Source: Paragonimus skrjabini miyazakii
Lineage: Eukaryota; Platyhelminthes; Trematoda; Plagiorchiida; Troglotrematidae
NCBI GenBank assembly: GCA_014338405.1
Contig: JTDE01000150.1
Span: forward strand, 180,452-244,451
Reading direction: 5' to 3'
DNA length: 64,000 bases
The notes under the pieces were generated by a model. It had not been told where the DNA came from, did not search any database, and worked only from the letters and a program-made list of their open reading frames with translations. Both the position numbers and the translations under genes were made by a program. The stretch's first letter is position 1. Each line of letters opens with the position of its first letter. Shown one piece after another: positions 11,652 through 23,529 of this stretch.

Positions 11652-14600
11652 AATAAAAGCAAGCCGGATTGAGTGGATGCATATTGTGTAAAGATAACAT
11701 TTACCTTATGCATTTTATATAGATTGAATCATTAAAAACCCACCTGTTAGGACTTCCGAAATTAGGCTTATACTTAGTAATTATGCCAACGCTATAATAC
11801 CGAACACTTAAGGTAGTGTAGCATCTAGATATTTCAGTGAATGCTATATATAGGTTATAGTGACAGGGTCACACCCATCAAAATTTGGCAAGTCAGGTAT
11901 AAGTAAACCAACAATATTTGTTGCAGTCGTGTTTATGAGGTTTCTTCTATGTAGAAACATTTCGTGACGTATTCAGAGTCAAAATGATGAGTGGTCCTTT
12001 GTCCCAGTTAGAAAAAGTATTTTGCTTTCCTGGTAAGAAATAGGATGTGCCAAGTTTGCGTTGGTCATCCTTTTAGGTAGACACATACTATTAATACTTG
12101 TTTAAATGTTGTCATAGACCAATCTCTCTGCCTTCACATTCACGTAAAGCTGTGCAGTATAGTCGAAGTCAGTGTAATAAAACGCATGTCATTCGCTGAT
12201 GGTGAAACAATCTCATTATCTGTCACATCGTCAAAATTATGTTTCGGCTCTCAGAAGAAAATTCTACATGGAAACATTGAAGCAAAACCGCATAAAGAAA
12301 CATTTGTCCAAGATGTTTGTTCAAGTCCCAAAATCCTGTTTCACATTTGCTCTGGAATATGCAATTATTTACAGATAAACACAGTAGTTTTCTTTGAAGG
12401 ATATCGTATAAAGTCACCTAGTTAGTGATATGGGATTATATCTGACTCAGTCACAGGGCATTTTTGGGTCATTACCTAAGTTGTACTAAGATAGTCTTGT
12501 TCAGAATTTTTATGACTTCCAGTAACACTGGACTGTAGGTTTTGTGGAAGCACATTTCTGAAGCACAGTTTCCAGCACGCCAATTTGTTTTGGGTTTATA
12601 GTAAACTACTTTAATGCTATGATTCCCTCAAGTGTACTACGCTCGTTAGTTTGACAAGTGACGTGGGGGTATCGTCAAGTAAAAAGGGAGACTGTGCACC
12701 TCTGATTGATGGGAATTCAGACACTGTCATTATTTTCACATTTGTTTTCAGCTTAAGGCATGATCGTCAACAGAAATCGTTTTCCCCGTTTAATACTTAG
12801 ATGGTTACTAAAGTTTCTTGATGTTGATCACCTACTACATTCTGTCTATATTTTCGAATTATAATGTCCTAACCATGTCTTATTTTTGGGCACCTAATCG
12901 TGATTCACCAGTACGAAAAAACATAATCAGACTTCAAATAACATCATCTATGCTTTCAACCAGGCATTATTTTCGCTCTGTAAAATTACTTCTGGACTAA
13001 CTTTTGTTTGGGGAATTGAACGGTATTGTTATTGATTGGACCTTGTTTAAATAAATTAGTTTTACACGGATAAAAGAGTTTCCATTAGTGTGGTATGAAG
13101 GAGCTTCGCGGTATGCTTTGGTAAAGAGTGCTTTTTTCCTCATTGAGTTTATTGTGTTCAAGTCAAACACCTGTCAAAAAACTAGGTTTTATAAGCATTT
13201 GAAGTAAATGTACAAACTGGTAATTCTCTCACCTCACATATGAATCAAGTGGGTGTAAAGTTAAACATGACCGTCTGGGATCTACGCATTTGCCAAAAAG
13301 TGACAAAAAATAGGCTCACTGAAACAAATGAATCAAGACTGTGGTGAGGTCTGTCGCAATTAGTGGATTCATAAAATTTTAATGAATATGCAACTATAGT
13401 TACAAACAGGCTGAAAATTGAAGGCATCCGTCTAAAGTTTTGAGGCAGTTATTAAGGAACGCTTGTTAAAAAAAACGCAAATTTTTAACAAAGAAGTGGG
13501 ATGGACCGTAAGGAAACAAAATCAACGTTTTGCACTAACTCAACATCGTAAATTACTTGAACACAACAAAAAATTTGGACACACCAAAAGAAAGAAGGTG
13601 GCAGGTGGTACACTATTAATTACTTATTACTTATCTGCAAACAGTGACTTCCTTAAATGGAACTTTCGATTAACTGGTTTGACTTCAAGGAACATTATCA
13701 TTTATGATTGAACTTCATGGTAACTTTTTCGTATTCTCCATAAGTGGCATGTTCATGTTGAGTTTGAGAAATCCGGAATGCATCGACTGATTGGTTTGCC
13801 CTCTGACTAATTTAGATCTGTTAACTGTCCAAGTGGTTAGCACCGATGCAACCTAACGGGAAATAGTCTCGTACTGAAAGTTGAGTTTGTTTACTTGAAA
13901 CAAATTGTTTCTGGATTAAGAGAGGAATTTTCATTTCTTGGGACCTCAAGTTACCGCTTATATTTCGCCATTTTTTGTTCGTCGAATACCGGGGAACAAT
14001 CTTACTACGTTAGCCGATGGAAATCGTGAACAACCATGTGCAATTACAAAAAAATAATAACTATCGTAACGTGAAGATGATTTTCTATCTCACTTTGTAC
14101 AGGACAGTATAGAACGTTGAATACTACTCGCGTGAACTGGAAGGTGGTTCACTTAATGTACCTCATACCGTTCAGGTTACTCTAAATGACGTACAGTAAA
14201 AACGATAATTGCAAACAATAAATTTCTACGAGACATGCTTTCTTAAGTGATTGGCCATACAAGTGGATATAAAAAATCCACTTCTTGCATTAGTTTTCTA
14301 TTGGTAGTAGTTATGCGCAATCATTTACAATAAGTTGTTTAATATAAGGTAATTTTAGACAGCTTGTGTGAGTTGGTGGCACTCCGGCACGCCTTCGGCG
14401 GTGATAGGATCATCTGAGGAATTTCATTTGGTCAAACTGGTCGAATTTGGCTTTTAATCTCTGAAAGGTTTTTGAAAAAGGACGAAGTAATCTCGATGAA
14501 TACTAAAGTGATATATAATTAACGGATATGAAACCCTATATATAACGATGCATGATGAAACTGATGCCAGTGCTCCGAATATATTAACCGTGGCAGGTCC

Positions 14601-14839
14601 GTAGATATGCAAGAATATCAGTTTCTAACTAAGCACATTTTCCCAGGTATGTTTTCGCTCATCTCTACTCTGTCTTCCGTTCCATGTAGAATACTTTTCA
14701 AAATTTTGCTTCCTTCTTTTCGTTAGCAGTTCACTTTGTGAATACTCCGTTATTTACTCACTAGGATGGTTCATCACAACGTCTAATGCGTCGGCTTTAT
14801 ACTTAACCTGGCCGGTGTTTACAATTTTTGTCTTTTTAG
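11652..14839. other. no recognisable gene or repeat
   Basis: AT-rich. The longest ORFs (for example a lysine-rich 82-codon frame at 13,463-13,711, plus strand) have no recognisable motif and no strong splice sites at both ends. Confidence 0.4.
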
Positions 14840-15023
14840 ACAAAAGTATGCTAACGACGAATAACGCAAACACAATATCACAGGCTCTGAAAGACTCCTA
14901 CCCAGGACTGCTTACAAATAATAAGAGAACTGTTTATGAAATTTCACTCACAGGCAAAAAATTTTGCAGGATGCACTGTATGAGTAGATTAGCCTGGAAC
15001 GTTGCGTTTGCGTTTCTCAAGAA
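14840..15023 (+). CDS. possible internal exon, unknown protein
   Basis: An open frame of 60 full codons lies between a good acceptor (T-rich ATTTTTGTCTTTTTAG ending at 14,839) and a consensus donor (AAGAA then GTAAGTT from 15,024). The frame starts DKSMLTTNNANTISQALK and ends in WNVAFAFLKK, with one CxxxC (CRMHC). The exon would enter with two bases of a split codon and leave with two. I recognise no domain. No partner exon in matching phase was found nearby; the next candidate donor (15,299, also GTAAGT) follows a short open frame in a different phase. Chance ORF remains a real possibility. Confidence 0.3.
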
Positions 15024-15678
15024 GTAAGTTGTTTCCGTCTACATTTCATAATATCCCGTTGGCTGAAAATTAAACTCTGCCCTGATAACCGTCTAACTGA
15101 AAATATAGGACTACTATATAACATTGAATCCTACCAAACAAGCCCAATTTTTACGTAAACTACCGGCCGTATTAACGTCTTACCCGACAGAACAAATGGG
15201 TGTCCACCAGAATGAATGACTGTGCATCAACCAAGCGGGTGGTTAGCAATACGATTCTATTGGCATCAGCGATAATCCATGGGAATCGGAACTGGAATTC
15301 GTAAGTCATGTTACTTTACAGGGAAAGAAAATCGATAATCCATACCAGATCAGTGAAACAAGCGAGTAAACCCGTAGAAAGTTTACATTCTTTTTATTAC
15401 GACTCCTAAAGCTAGAGACGCAAACGAATGATGCACGAACTATTTAGCTGTCTGTGCGAGACAAACGATCAACAAATTCGGAAGAAGCATGCGAGGTTGC
15501 ATTAAGACAACCGTCAAAGCTGAAGTACATAAAAAAGCAAGATACGTATCTATCAACATTTTACATATGATAGATTCATGGAAAACAGACGAAAAGACAT
15601 TTAACAGGTCACGATACAATTAAACAAGCGTTTTACAAGAGTTCACCATGGACATTTCGTTGTTCGTTTTGTTTTTGC
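15024..15678. other. gap between possible exon and R2-like element
   Basis: No gene recognised. A short open frame ending at a consensus donor (GAATTC then GTAAGT at about 15,299) is the only hint of coding, and its phase does not fit the exon at 14,840. Confidence 0.35.
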
Positions 15679-16129
15679 TTGGTCAGTCAAACACTGCCAA
15701 TTCAACAACACGTCGTGCCCTATTTGACGCGAACTTCACCAACGGCTCCTGTCACATCTCCCCGATCGTACTTTGGAGAGCATTCGGATACGTCTGTACG
15801 CGCTGAATTGCCAGAGGAATACTGTCCCCACTGCCGATCCAACCACCGTCTCACAGACTAACACGAAATCGGATATTGGGTCCCAGTCTGCCGATCACTC
15901 TGAGTGGTTTATCTATTTGATCCAAACAGCGATTATACAACTGGAGTCCAATAGCGAGGCTTTCCTACGCAGTGATGAACTACTAGCTATTGCTCACGGT
16001 TTTCAGGTAGGCATTTTCACAATAGTACAAGCCAAATCGCAGCTGAACATGCATGCCTCACCAGCTTTTCCGCACACCTGGCGACTTGTCACTCGACGAC
16101 GTGGTCGTGTTAACGTGGAACCCACGTGA
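15679..16129 (+). pseudogene. R2-like ORF, N-terminal part
   Basis: Two overlapping frames. The first (15,679-15,861) ends in a CPHC...H pattern (EEYCPHCRSNH) like the first half of the N-terminal zinc finger of R2 proteins. The second (15,773-16,129) continues without the finger into a linker containing SEWFIYLIQTAIIQLES and LRSDELLAIAHGF. A frameshift between them removes a complete C2H2 finger. In R2 elements this region binds target DNA. Confidence 0.5.
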
Positions 16130-16404
16130 CCACGAAGCAAATACGAAGGGCTAACTATGCAGCAATCCAAACGCTGTATCACCAGCGTAAGAAAGACGCT
16201 ACGTTTGCAGTTTTTTCTGGCAACTGGAGAACTGCCTATAAGATGAGCCGCGGCCTCACGGATAATTCCACGTTGATGAACAACCATCTCGCACGATTCT
16301 GCCTCCGGACTGGTCTCTGGTCGACCCATTCACTGGGAAGACGTGTCACGCACCCTGGAGCACATAGGAAACCCCGCTCCAGGTTTAGACAGATTGCTGC
16401 CTAA
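16126..16404 (+). pseudogene. R2-like ORF, segment before the RT core
   Basis: The frame RRANYAAIQTLYHQRKKDA followed by FSGNWRTAYKMSRGLTDN corresponds to the basic pre-RT stretch of R2-type proteins. The reading frame changes at about 16,330 into the next segment, so a small indel has broken it. Confidence 0.55.
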
Positions 16405-16696
16405 GCATTGGAAGCGAATGGAAACTGATGCCTTGGCCGGATACTTCAATCGTTTCCCGCCAATCCAAGGTTATCCAATCCACTTATGCCTCTCTCACCT
16501 CACGCTTGTACCCGGGGTGAACAATCCTTCACCTCCTATCGGGCTCAAACGTATCGCCGTATCTTCAGCATTGATACGTTGTTTCCACAAGATATTGGCC
16601 GATCGCTGGAATTCACGCTTGCAACTGCCCGCTCTCCAGTTTGCACTCCTACATCGTGACGGTTGTCTTAATGCGACCTCTTTGAAACTCATGTAA
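16343..16696 (+). pseudogene. R2-like reverse transcriptase, N-terminal blocks
   Basis: Residues 1-117 of this frame cover the early RT motifs: LPKHWKRMETDALAGYFN, then a block with LCLSHLTLVPGVNNPS, then LKRIAVSSALIRCFHKILA, and QFALLHRDGCLNATSL. The protein stops at 16,696. The next RT motif continues in another frame. Confidence 0.75.
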
Positions 16697-16892
16697 CACG
16701 TTTTCAAGTCTGTGTGCTTCTTTTGCCGACGCGTCCAAATCTGTCGATTCTATCTCATAAGATTCTGCTTTCAGATCAGCCTGACCCTTCAATGCTCTTC
16801 TACCTCTAACACACTACATTGCTGACTCCTACCGGAATACTTCCGCCATGCTCAATGGCTTCGTTCTTCAATCCCAGCGTGTTATTCTCTAG
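16697..16892 (+). pseudogene. R2-like RT motif A region, stop-interrupted
   Basis: From 16,722 one frame reads FADASKSVDSIS and then meets TAA at 16,758-16,760. This is the position and pattern of RT motif A, with a catalytic-type aspartate retained, immediately followed by a stop. The rest of the stretch up to the next open frame is degenerate. Confidence 0.5.
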
Positions 16893-17288
16893 AGTGACTC
16901 ACTATCCCCGCTTCCTTTCATCATGGCAATGGATGTGTTGCTAGCACTATCTCGACCGGAGACTGGCTACCAGTTCCACAGTATACTCGTTGGCGGTTTC
17001 GCTCACGTCGACGATCTGATCCTTCTAGCTGAGAATCCTACGCGTCTCTCCGAGAAATCTACAGCCCACGCTAGCGCCCTTGAACTATCCGGGCTGAAGA
17101 TTAACACGCATAAGACTAAGCTCATGGTCATCCGCGGTTACTATAAAAATAACGCAACCGCCGTTTCTGATGAGTCTATCCACTTCCCCCCGGACATTAT
17201 CCATTCACTAAGCGCTTCCGACACGGTGACCTATCTTGGAAAGGCAATACATTCAACGACTACCATCTACAACTTCGTACGATATTGA
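16893..17288 (+). pseudogene. R2-like reverse transcriptase, catalytic motif C and thumb
   Basis: The frame opens right after a TAG with SDSLSPLPFIMAMDVLLALS, the block that precedes the active site. Motif C reads HVDD at 17,004-17,015, keeping the two aspartates but replacing the usual alanine by valine. It continues with LILLAENPTRLSEK, LSGLKINTHKTKLMVI and VTYLGKAIHS, which are thumb-side blocks of R2-type RTs. Frame ends at 17,288. Confidence 0.75.
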
Positions 17289-17506
17289 AAGAAACAACCA
17301 AAGCGCCCTTGAAGCCACATGAACGCCTTCAACTCCCGAGACAGCATTTGATCCCAAAGATGAATCAATCACTTGCGTTGAACCGAGTTCACCGTAACAC
17401 GCTTAAGGCTACGGACTGTACGATTCACCAGTTTGTTCAGCAGTGGCTCAGCCTTCCTAAAAACACACCAATTAGCTACATCCACACCACAGTTTGGGCG
17501 GTTTGA
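17285..17506 (+). pseudogene. R2-like ORF, segment after the RT
   Basis: Shifted frame with APLKPHERLQLPRQHLIP, LALNRVHRNTLKATD and FVQQWLSLPKNTP, the conserved stretch between the RT thumb and the zinc knuckle of R2-like proteins. An indel near 17,285 separates it from the RT segment, and it stops at 17,506. A GLNIQSLFTTIPIL stretch follows in another frame. Confidence 0.7.
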
Positions 17507-17895
17507 ACATCCAGAGTTTGTTCACCACTATTCCCATCTTGCACAAATCCCGAGTGAAGGGACTGCTCTCCAATTAACGTCTAGCTTTGCGGAATGTGGC
17601 CAGAGACAATTCGTTTGGTCCTTTCTTGAGGGAGGTGAACGTCCCGGTGCGCGTTCAGGGTTTGGTGGTGACGAACAAGAAGGAAGCACATGCGGCACGG
17701 ATGGATAAACTCTAACATTCGCTAAACGGCCGAGGTCCTCAGGAAGTGTAACGCTCTCCACTCTCTAATCGTTGGCCGTTCAATCTAGACCACTTCTTCT
17801 CCTAAATCTTCATTCGTGTCATCCAACTCAGGTGTACTCTGTTGCGGACTAAGATCCGAAATTCACGAGGTGGCCAAATTGACCACTCAATTCTC

Positions 17896-17988
17896 TGCCG
17901 TGGCAACTGCGGTCAACCTGAAAGCCCTACTCATATTCTACAATCACTTTGGTTAACCTGTGACGTGTGTTCTACTTGACACAACCGC
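17896..17988 (+). pseudogene. R2-like C-terminal zinc knuckle, degenerate
   Basis: The frame reads CRGNCGQPESPTHILQSL, matching a C-x3-C-x7-H pattern, but the expected final cysteine five residues after the histidine is leucine. An in-frame TGA at 17,977-17,979 (CST then stop then HNRV) lies between the knuckle and the endonuclease; an arginine CGA to TGA change would explain it. The knuckle is in frame with the endonuclease ORF that follows. Confidence 0.6.
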
Positions 17989-18420
17989 GTGGCCAAAGAC
18001 CTGACGAAACGACTGCGCAACTTGGGCTATACAGACTTCGAGGAGTTGCGAGTACCAACGAAGAGCTCTTTTATCAAATCTGATGTGATCGTGGTTCGTG
18101 ACGACGCTGCTGTGGTGCTTGACGTCAGTATAGCGGATAATTACCGAAGCCAATTAGCCTGGACAGACAAGATTGCGAAGTACAGAACTGACTCTCATAA
18201 TGTCGCTATTCAGTCGGTCCTCCATACTTTGGGCTGTGATGTGAACTCTGTTTCTCATTCATTTGTGATCATCTCTTGTCGTGGTATTATATTTCCTTCA
18301 TCAACTAACGCTATTCTTCGACTGGGACTGCCTCCTTACGCAATCACAGATTTACGTCTACTGACTGTTCTAGGTTCCCTAAAATCCTACGACACAATTA
18401 TGCGGGGAAGTAGGCGTTAA
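17989..18420 (+). pseudogene. R2-like restriction-like endonuclease domain
   Basis: 143-codon open frame, the longest intact piece of the element. It contains RLRNLGYTDFEE, then FIKSDVIVVRDDAAVVLDVS, which fits the lysine-(x)-aspartate and downstream acidic residue of the restriction-like fold, then WTDKIAKY with the downstream lysine-tyrosine. The usual proline before the first aspartate is serine here. Ends at a stop at 18,420, the likely natural end of the protein. Confidence 0.75.
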
Positions 18421-18815
18421 TGTTTGCCACCTCTCTGACAGTTGTCTTTCTGTCCCGATGCATGAGTCTTGATTGTGATAACAACCCTGCCCTTAAGTGC
18501 TTTTGATTTTGTGAGACTGACCGTTTAATCTATTTTCTTTCTAATATTTTTTCCGTGTATTTTTTACTCATTCTAAAATCCGTCTGTTATATACGGCGCT
18601 AATAAATTCGTTTGATGATTGGACAAATAACGCTTGTTATTCTTGTGAGAGGACTTGTCAACTGTTCAGTGTTACCCACTATGCAGCGTCGCGTATTCAA
18701 CAGACAGGCTTGTTTCCACATTCACCTTTTTACATATGTGCTGTTTAATTTTGGTGTCACCGTTTGTTCTTTCCTTGAACGATGATGTGTATAGCGCTTT
18801 TCGAAATAGACGATA
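18421..18815 (+). mobile_element. 3' untranslated region of the R2-like element
   Basis: Follows the endonuclease stop. From about 18,530 it aligns with 1-298. The end near GAAATAGACGATATA is set by where the two copies stop resembling each other. No poly(A) tail is visible, in keeping with R2-type elements. Confidence 0.7.
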
Positions 18816-20023
18816 TAGCATGAACATAGCAGTTCGGACGCTTTATTTCCAAATCATAATGCTGCTACTTTTTAATTGTTTTCTGTTCATTTGAATAAAA
18901 ATTTGCGAAGTGTTTCATAGTCATCCAAACAAATCCGATTACCAGACCGAGAGACTATCGGTTCAGCTAGAAATAAGCGGAAGACCTGTGTCGTTCACTT
19001 TGCTCCCGCATTAACCCACGGTCAAACCATCCACTTAGAAGAGATACACCATATCGATGGAAAGTCGAGGAATTCCATTGCTACATTGGCCAATTTACCC
19101 TCAAGACATTTGAACGGTGGAGAAACAGACAATTGATCGGAATTTTTAGTATATTTTCGTTGACTGATAGCAGTTGAATTTCGTTATGCCGCGTACATGT
19201 CTCCCTGGCCTTTGAAATACACAATACAACAAATCCTTTTCTGAGATCAACAACCTCGTATTCAAACATGGCGTCTATTTTTCCTCTTGTATTGACTGAT
19301 TAATAAAGTCCAAATCCAAATGTTTCTGGAGTCTCATTTCGTTCCTTCTCAACGTGATCGTTGACTCACAGGTATACTACTAATTTGTATTACTCTGAAC
19401 TTGGTGCAAAACCGCTTTAAGCTAGTCCCCATCTTCCGCCGACAAGTCCTCTAGGCTTGATTTGGTATCGTACATCTCATTAGTTAAATCTACACAAATT
19501 ATAAAAGATCCTTGCTCTTTGCAGACTTCTTCGCTAAGTCCTATGAAATTGTACAAACCACCCTCGGTGGTGCTGATTTTTACTAAAAACGTTCCTTTTT
19601 AGAGGGATCAGCTCCATCATTTTTTAAAAATTGTACTATGGATGCAATCGATTTTTGGTTTGGTCAGCCGTTTCTGTGATATTCTGCTTTCTGGCTTTGC
19701 ATACTTCTATCAGAGGTTCCAATGTGTCTTTTCAAAAGGCATATAACCGCACCCGAAATAAGCTGGACTGAGAATAACTGACGTAGCTTCAAAATTTATT
19801 CCATCCAAAGTGACTGTGAACACCACTGCGAAAACGACGAATGCATTCAATTGCATTAAGAAAGATCCGCTCATTACCAGTACGCTTATCACAAATACGG
19901 TAATCTAGACGGGAACCCTGTTCAATTGAACATGTAAGGAGCTCGTTGGCAGCTGAATGTAACTTTGCTGGATGTTGAGTGAAACTAGCCACTTATCACT
20001 GCAATTTGAACATTTCAGAGGAC
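18816..20023. other. no recognisable gene or repeat
   Basis: AT-rich. A small AATAAAG motif lies near 19,303. Nothing else could be supported. Confidence 0.4.
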
Positions 20024-20318
20024 TTCAAGTTGAACATCACCCACAATTGACCGCAGCTGTCGCATTTTCATAGGCTTTCCAGTCGACCCCTTTCGAACAG
20101 CGAATGCACTAGACTCGAGTTTTGCTGTCAATAGAACTCGTCAGTAGTGCATGTCCTTGCCACTGCCGGGACTAGAACCCCAGCCACGTCTTCATGAGGC
20201 AACCGTATTGACCACTGCGCCATTGGCTTCACGTTAGGCACGACCGAATTATCATGTGTGAAAATTCTATGGGAATGTGAAAGCTGCGTTCAATTATGGG
20301 TGTTTTCAAATTGAAATT
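20024..20318 (-). mobile_element. complete inverted-repeat/tRNA element (family A), copy 2
   Basis: Minus-strand copy about 295 bp long. Both ends carry the same sequence in opposite orientation: TTCAAGTTGAACATCACCC at 20,024 and, at the other end, a diverged form ending in GGTGTTTTCAAATTGAA near 20,314. The inverted similarity runs inward through CAATTG, CGCAGCTGTCGCATT and a CTATGGGAATG-type block, about 55 bp in all. Inside lie a tRNA-like part and the block with AAACTCGAGTCTAGTGCATT. Confidence 0.75.
20160..20232 (-). other. tRNA-like Pol III promoter inside family A copy 2
   Basis: On the minus strand: box A TGGCGCAGTGG (complement of 20,212-20,222) and box B GGTTCTAGTCC (complement of 20,169-20,179), with one base changed from the consensus CAA to CTA. 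The intervening sequence GTTGCCTCATGAAGACGTGG does not make a convincing anticodon arm. Confidence 0.65.
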
Positions 20319-23300
20319 AATCAAATCCTCGTTGAGATGGTATTCAGTTCGTTACGCGGATTGGAATTCTGTTTCAACTACCATGGTTCATAGTTTGCGT
20401 ATATTGTGAGTAGCATGAATGTTTGTGCATCATTACCCAGTCGTTCGGAGTTTGGTCGAGAACGACTTCTTTCTTTCCATCAAGTGGATTATGAGTGTCC
20501 AAGTAAACATTAAAAGTTTGGCGTTGACCATCAAGCAGGTAGCTTAAACTACTGGGATTTCCATCAAGTGTCGGGTTACTCACATTTAACGGTTGGCCGC
20601 TCCTTTATGGTGCATTATCCCGGGCATTTTATTCAGGATGTAGGGCTTGAGTAAGATCTTCCGGGAGCTAATGTCCAGAATCCACGAGGAAGCCTAGGTG
20701 ATCGCACAGTATTTTGCCAAAGTAACGGTAATTCACTAGAAAGCCGCCTACATCCTTCAATCCTGCTGGGTCGCTTGGTGTGCATTTCGCACAAGCTTAC
20801 CCCGTGGTTAATGAACGTGTAAAATGGATAATTACACTTGCCACTATGGTACGCTAGGAATTACAAGGACGAACACATGATGCATCGCAGTTAATCGCAA
20901 AATCTGTAAATGATCTCAGTGAAGCCGTTTGGAAAAAAATGACCGAACTTTACAAAACTGGTTCATACTCTACTAGTAAACGTGTATTTCATATTATCGA
21001 ATGGATTTAATCTAACACGCGTTTGTGATCATCGCTTTTGAAAGCATCATCTGTTATTTTCTGTTTACAGCTATTGTTTGTCAGGTCTGTCACTTTGCAT
21101 GGTCATTGATCGTTGGTTTACTAATGAGCTGTACGGGAACATATGAAAAGGTTACATAGTTTTGACGCCACATTTGTCATCTGCTATGGAAGTCTCACAT
21201 AATAATATTGCTAACAATTGTACTTAATTGCACTGGCACCTTGGTGTTTATGTGAACTATATACTGTTTATTTTTTACTAGCTTCAATTTTCGTTTAAAA
21301 TTTCCCTTATTGAGTTTTGATTTATTGAACCTCGTGAAATAATGTACGAACTATTTTTTACTTATAACTCTGGCGGACGGTTTTGCGGACTTTTCATAAT
21401 GCGTTGTTTTTTAGTGATAGAATGTTCAATTTGTTTTTCAAAAAAAGAAGCAACGCGGTGTGTTCCAGCTTTTGTTGACCGCACTGGAAACTTCCGACGG
21501 AGTGAAACGAAGTATTGAATGTGTCTGAAAAATGTGAACAGAGGCTACCCACTGACTGGCCTCTATAAGCTATTTGGCACGCTAACAGCAACCACATCAG
21601 TTAGGCTTAGAAAAGCTTTGGGAGTCTGTGCTAATTAATATGCGATAATACACGTCAAACAATGTTAATAGCTTTTAGGTAAAACATTATTTTTTAACGG
21701 AAATGAACATAAGCTATCACTCGGGTCTCCATTCTGCCCGGCAATACATATCGGCACCACATTTTCGTAATTAAACATAAATCTGTATACTGTGATCTGC
21801 GTTTCTAAGAAAGTTATTCATGTTGCTGAGTCATTTTGTTATTACCGTAAAAACTCTGTTAACATCCAGAAAACTAAAGCAATCAACTTCTCAAACAGAT
21901 GGTAATTGAAAGTATACGGCAGTTATCTTTATATCAATGCGGACAAACGAAAACCTTTGGGAAAAATCCAACTTAACACGAACAAAGAAAACCCATTGAT
22001 TGCTTTGATGAATTCAATAAAATAGACTTTGAAGTTAAATACTTCAGAGAGAACGCACGAGTTGTCCGTTGGAGAGTGTGCGTCGTTTGGAGACCAGTTT
22101 ATTTTACCGACATGTACGTACGAAATAGATCATTGCTGACGAAGAGAAAGGGTTGGAAGTTCTAATATGGATCCATCTTACACCGAAGTCAACACGCGCG
22201 CGGTAATCAAGAAGGTTGCTACTGAAAAAACAGTTCTGGCATGGATGTACACAATTGAGGATAGTTAACAAGGTTACAGATTGTGTGGGTTGTTTTTAGA
22301 ATTGAATCAGCAAGAAGCACTGTTAAAATGCAAAGCTGTGATCAAAAGTGAAAGAATTTTCTTCCGGAACAAAAGAATAAAAATGATCATGCTAATCATC
22401 TCCGTCATAAAGTAAAAAAATATTTTACTTCCAAATATGATTCGCAGTAAAAGAGAGTCTGAACTACTGCAGCGATTGATGCTGATTTCACTGATCTTGC
22501 CATCGACTAGTGAATACGCTCGATTGAATGAATAAATTCATCAAAACACTATGTGATGTAGAAAACTCGACGCGAAACAATTTCGTAGAAAGACAATTTA
22601 TCATTCGGAAACGTTTGAAAATCCTATGAGGTGATAAATATTTTTACTAAATTCCACATTGGTTTCTGGTTAATCGAAATACATTCTACACGTAAAGCGT
22701 TACCATCTTGATAAAATTTCACTTACGAGAGTACAAAATTATTATGTTTGTAGGCTATGTAAAAACCACCCTTATTTAGACTCCAGTGAAGTCGTGACGT
22801 CAGTATACTACCAATTATTCCTGTACGACTGATGGCCGAGTTAGAACAGCTTCATTTATAAACACAATAGCGACTGGTTAGAATCACAGTTGTACTGCCT
22901 CAGTCTCATCAGTTTAAGAGGGAGTAGCATATTGTAATGAATTGTGACAAAGGTGATTTTGATTCCTCGTTTTTCTGCATATACTTAAATTTTTTCACGA
23001 GTAATTTTAAAGCTATTTGGTCATTTGTTGAAAGAGTGTAAGTTAAGGTGCTCACTCTAAGTTGAGGATTAAGATATAAGGGAATCAGTCGATCCTGGTT
23101 AGTTGAACGGGATTAGGCCGAAGTGAACAAAAATGACTCTGTGGTTATGCACAAAGTAAAATTATCACTGGTACGAACCATATGTCTGTCATTACTAACA
23201 AACAGAAGTCACCTGTGGGATTTCAACTACTGTTCATGAACTGTGAAGAATCCACTAAACATATTCGGTCAAAAAGACATGATTATCGTATGAAATTTCT

Positions 23301-23529
23301 TTGGCAGGCGATTTAGCATCAGAAAAATGGGTAGATAACTCTCTACTCACAAGACCCGGTACAGTTTGCCATTAAGTAATCGAAAGAGACAGTGTTATGC
23401 AACTTACCTAAACCTTACATATGTTGACTGTTGATATTGGAGGTAGCCCGTGTTAAGTTATCCGCTTTCAAGTCTCACATATTACAAACGTTCTCATGCA
23501 CTAGTTATTCAGCTCTCCTATAATAGACG
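20319..23529. other. no recognisable gene or repeat
   Basis: AT-rich, short ORFs only, no shared repeat detected. Confidence 0.45.

Larger units (their letters stand above)
15679..18815 (+). mobile_element. R2-like non-LTR retrotransposon, nearly full length but inactivated
   Basis: Successive plus-strand reading frames give an N-terminal segment with a CPHC finger-like motif, a linker, reverse transcriptase blocks, a thumb, a C-terminal zinc knuckle and a restriction-like endonuclease, in the R2-superfamily order. It is followed by a 3' untranslated region shared with 1-298. The frame is broken by several shifts and stops. GC content is visibly higher than in the flanks. R2 elements normally insert into 28S rDNA; the flanks here are not rDNA that I can recognise. 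The 5' boundary is uncertain. Confidence 0.85.
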
